Assembly: GCA_965225735.1 (NCBI GenBank)
Contig: CBDDBN010000024.1
Location: 1 to 64,000 of the forward strand
Source: Denitrobaculum sp965225735
GTDB lineage: Bacteria > Pseudomonadota > Alphaproteobacteria > Kiloniellales > Kiloniellaceae
Direction: 5' to 3'
DNA length: 64,000 bases
Part shown: positions 62,256 to 64,000 of the stretch, one piece after another
How positions within the stretch are numbered: position 1 is the stretch's first letter
How the letters are laid out: each line of letters opens with the position of its first letter
Notes under the pieces: generated by a model
Seen by the model: the letters and a program-made list of their open reading frames with translations, nothing else
What the model was told of the DNA's origin: nothing
The model's database searches: none
Made by a program: the position numbers and the translations under genes

Positions 62256-62804
62256 CCTGTCACCCCCGCAGCCTGCGGCCTGTCCCCAGACTGGAAGCTT
62301 CAGACCGGCCGCAGAAACCAGGGGCGCGTTCTGCAGATCCCAACAGGCGTGGTTCGATCCAGCCGCGCGTGATCCGATCTTGCGGGCGCGCCCTTGCGTA
62401 TCTATCTTTTCTCTTGAAACCTAATACCAAGGAGCGACAATAGTGACCCTTAGAGACGCTTTTCTGTAGTTTTCGGTTAGGAGCGGGTGGCGCAGCGATG
62501 CGGCGCATCGGAAGCCGCGTGCGACGCAGCCCGGAAGCTTCAGAAAAACGCCAGATTGGTTGTCTCCAGAGACCTTCGGAGGGCGTCGAGAAAGCCTTCC
62601 CGATACGCCGTATCGCCTACGGCGTCTCTCCTGCCCGAAAGTCTCTGGAGACAATCCCTATGGGTCACTATTGTCGCTCCTTGGTATAATCCCCGGATCT
62701 GTCGACGCGCGCGGGCGAGAGCGCAGGATGTGCCAGGGAAGAGGATTCCCGAAATTCACTTTGGCTTTTTGCCAAACAAAGACGTCATCCTGCGGAAAGC
62801 GAAC
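62256..62804. other. Gap between MFS and trxB, largely filled by a repeat element
   Basis: About 550 bases. The first part (62256-62420) holds a possible MFS terminator region. The middle 264 bases are the inverted-repeat element listed separately. The last 117 bases before trxB have no clear promoter beyond a TATAAT at the edge of the right arm. Confidence 0.5.
62424..62687. mobile_element. MITE-like element with 26-bp perfect terminal inverted repeats
   Basis: The 26 bases at 62424-62449 and 62662-62687 are exact inverted repeats (left starts ATACCAAGGAGCGAC). Inside are further hairpins: 62560-62579 against 62635-62654 (19 of 20), ACGCCGTA against TACGGCGT around 62605-62625, and GATACG-CC-GTATC-like repeats. 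No transposase or convincing gene lies inside, so it is non-autonomous. TA bases at the outer edges of both ends would fit an IS630/Tc1-like target, but that is inference. Confidence 0.65.
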
Positions 62805-63776
62805 ATGTCCAGCACTCACGAGACCAAAGTCCTCATCATCGGATCCGGCGCCGCCGGTCTGACCGCCGCAATCTATGCCGCACGCGCCAATCTCAGCCCC
62901 ATGCTGGTCGCCGGCCTGCAGCCGGGCGGTCAGCTGACCATCACCACCGACGTGGAGAACTACCCGGGCTTCGCCGACGTGATTCAGGGGCCCTGGTTGA
63001 TGGAGCAGATGCAGAAGCAGGCCGAGCACGTCGGCACGAAGATCATCTCGGACCTGATCACCGAGGTAGACTTCTCCAAGCGTCCCTTTGTCTGCAAAGG
63101 CGACAGTGGCGACAGCTACGTCGCGGACGCCATTATCATCGCGACGGGCGCACAGGCCCGCTGGCTGGGCCTGCCGAGCGAGCAGCACTTCAACGGGCGC
63201 GGTGTTTCGGCTTGCGCGACCTGTGACGGCTTCTTTTATCGCAACAAGCCAGTGGTCGTGGTCGGTGGCGGCAACAGTGCCGTCGAGGAATCCCTCTATC
63301 TGGCCGGAATCTGCTCGAAAGTCACCCTCGTCCATCGCCGCGACAGCCTGCGCGCGGAACAGATCGCCCAGCAGCGTCTGTTCAAACATCCCAAGATCGA
63401 TGTGGTCTGGAACGCGGTCGTGGACGAAGTCCTGGGCGGCGACGGTCCCATGGACGGTGTCGAGGCGGTCCGCCTGCGCTCGACAGTCGATGGCGAGACC
63501 AGCGAGCTGCCGACCGAGGGCCTGTTCGTGGCCATCGGGCACGATCCCGCGACCGGCGTCTTCAAAGGTCAGCTGGATATGGACGACGAAGGCTATATCC
63601 TGGCTGCGCCCAACTCGACCGAAACCTCGGTACCGGGCGTTTTTGCCGCCGGCGACTGCGTCGACAAGATCTATCGTCAGGCTGTAACGGCCGCGGGGCT
63701 GGGCTGTATGGCGGCCCTGCAGACCGAAAAGTTCCTGGCAGAGAATGAGTCGGAGCAATCGGAGGCCGCTGAGTAA
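62805..63776 (+). CDS. trxB: Thioredoxin reductase
   Basis: A 323-residue flavoprotein that transfers electrons from NADPH to thioredoxin. FAD-binding GSGAAG lies at 13-18, the redox disulphide CATC at Cys137 and Cys140, and the NADPH-binding VVVGGGNSAVEE at about 153-164. The C-terminal FAAGDCVDKIYRQAVTAAGLG completes the FAD site. The start was set at ATG 62805, just after a GGAAAG site. The longer open frame to 62487 reads through the repeat element and is rejected. Confidence 0.96.
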   Translation: MSSTHETKVLIIGSGAAGLTAAIYAARANLSPMLVAGLQPGGQLTITTDVENYPGFADVIQGPWLMEQMQKQAEHVGTKIISDLITEVDFSKRPFVCKGDSGDSYVADAIIIATGAQARWLGLPSEQHFNGRGVSACATCDGFFYRNKPVVVVGGGNSAVEESLYLAGICSKVTLVHRRDSLRAEQIAQQRLFKHPKIDVVWNAVVDEVLGGDGPMDGVEAVRLRSTVDGETSELPTEGLFVAIGHDPATGVFKGQLDMDDEGYILAAPNSTETSVPGVFAAGDCVDKIYRQAVTAAGLGCMAALQTEKFLAENESEQSEAAE

Positions 63777-63835
63777 CCTGCAGCCATGGTCGTCGTCTTG
63801 CTGTCGACACTCCCTGCCGGATATTATTAACCTAT

Positions 63836-63860
63836 TGGCTCCATTGTATTTTCGGAGCCA
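63836..63860. repeat. Hairpin downstream of trxB
   Basis: TGGCTCC and GGAGCCA form a 7-bp stem with an 11-base AT-rich loop, 60 bases after the trxB stop. It has no long U-tract, so it may be a weak terminator. Confidence 0.4.
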
Positions 63861-63928
63861 TGGCAGGAATTGCTTCCCGCCTGTATACTAGCTGAACGAC
63901 GATTAAGTTCCGCAGAGGTCTAAAGAAC

Positions 63929-63960
63929 GCGCTTTCCCGACCGACAGAACGGGAGAGCGC
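63929..63960 (+). repeat. Hairpin at the window edge
   Basis: GCGCTTTCCCG and CGGGAGAGCGC pair over 11 positions with a single mismatch around a 10-base loop. It precedes a possible ribosome site and GTG codons at 63978 and 63984, which might start a gene that runs off the window. Not enough sequence to call a gene. Confidence 0.4.
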
Positions 63961-64000
63961 GATTGGATGAGAAGGGGGTGAAGGTGGCAGCAGCAGGAGA

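Noticed and set aside
62487..62804. An N-terminal extension of trxB by 106 residues
   Set aside because: The extension reads through the inverted-repeat element and has no family similarity; TrxB proteins start where ATG 62805 begins.

Overview
The window looks like chromosome of a GC-rich alphaproteobacterium, most likely Rhodospirillales in the broad sense. The inference rests on the yqeY-dnaG-rpoD order with a long acidic insertion in RpoD, a DUF1127 protein, an ELM1-like (DUF1022) protein of alphaproteobacterial and mitochondrial type, EttA, a BASS-type carrier, and a canonical CtrA box (TTAA-N7-TTAAC). No rRNA, CRISPR array, prophage or intact insertion sequence is visible, and the genus cannot be named from the sequence.

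Layout. 0-1.5 kb: an orphan ParA-type ATPase and an unknown partner. 1.5-12.5 kb: a mostly housekeeping stretch with aminopeptidase P, a DUF1127 protein, a uvrD/pcrA-prmA pair, an AstE/aspartoacylase-like hydrolase, a CLC channel with CBS domains, a GNAT acetyltransferase, an exported pentapeptide-repeat protein and a thioesterase. 12.6-18.3 kb: a BASS transporter, the mlaA-mlaC lipid-transport pair, a PLP aminotransferase of the serine/alanine-glyoxylate type and a GcvA-like LysR regulator. 18.3-22.5 kb: ettA, an RssA-like patatin, then about 1.2 kb of non-coding DNA holding a CtrA-box-linked small-RNA candidate and a CAT-anticodon tRNA.

22.5-34.3 kb is the clearest functional unit. A long minus-strand operon runs uraH-xdhA-xdhB-xdhC-guanine deaminase, then a BMP-type ABC importer. 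A GntR/FCD regulator is divergent from it across a gap holding three related operator-like sequences. Together these suggest uptake of purines or nucleosides and their oxidation (guanine to xanthine to urate, plus hydroxyisourate hydrolysis). 34.3-44.5 kb carries core genes: rpoD, dnaG, yqeY, carA, carB and greA. 44.7-46.6 kb holds an Lrp/AsnC regulator with an upstream palindrome and the ELM1-like gene.

46.8-53.3 kb is the accessory, poorly explained part. It has a 632-residue protein of unknown function, two paralogous small membrane proteins, two paralogous lipoproteins in tandem, a degraded copy of the 3' end of the 632-residue gene, a 25-residue membrane peptide, a Lys-rich 39-residue protein behind a ribbon-helix-helix-like gene, and a stray copy of the oxyR 3' end. 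This looks like a locus shaped by repeated segmental duplication. 53.4-56.8 kb is a classic divergent oxyR-katG pair with a candidate OxyR box. 56.9-64 kb holds a CapV-like patatin, two exported metallo-beta-lactamase-fold hydrolases, an MFS transporter, a 264-bp element with 26-bp perfect terminal inverted repeats, and trxB.
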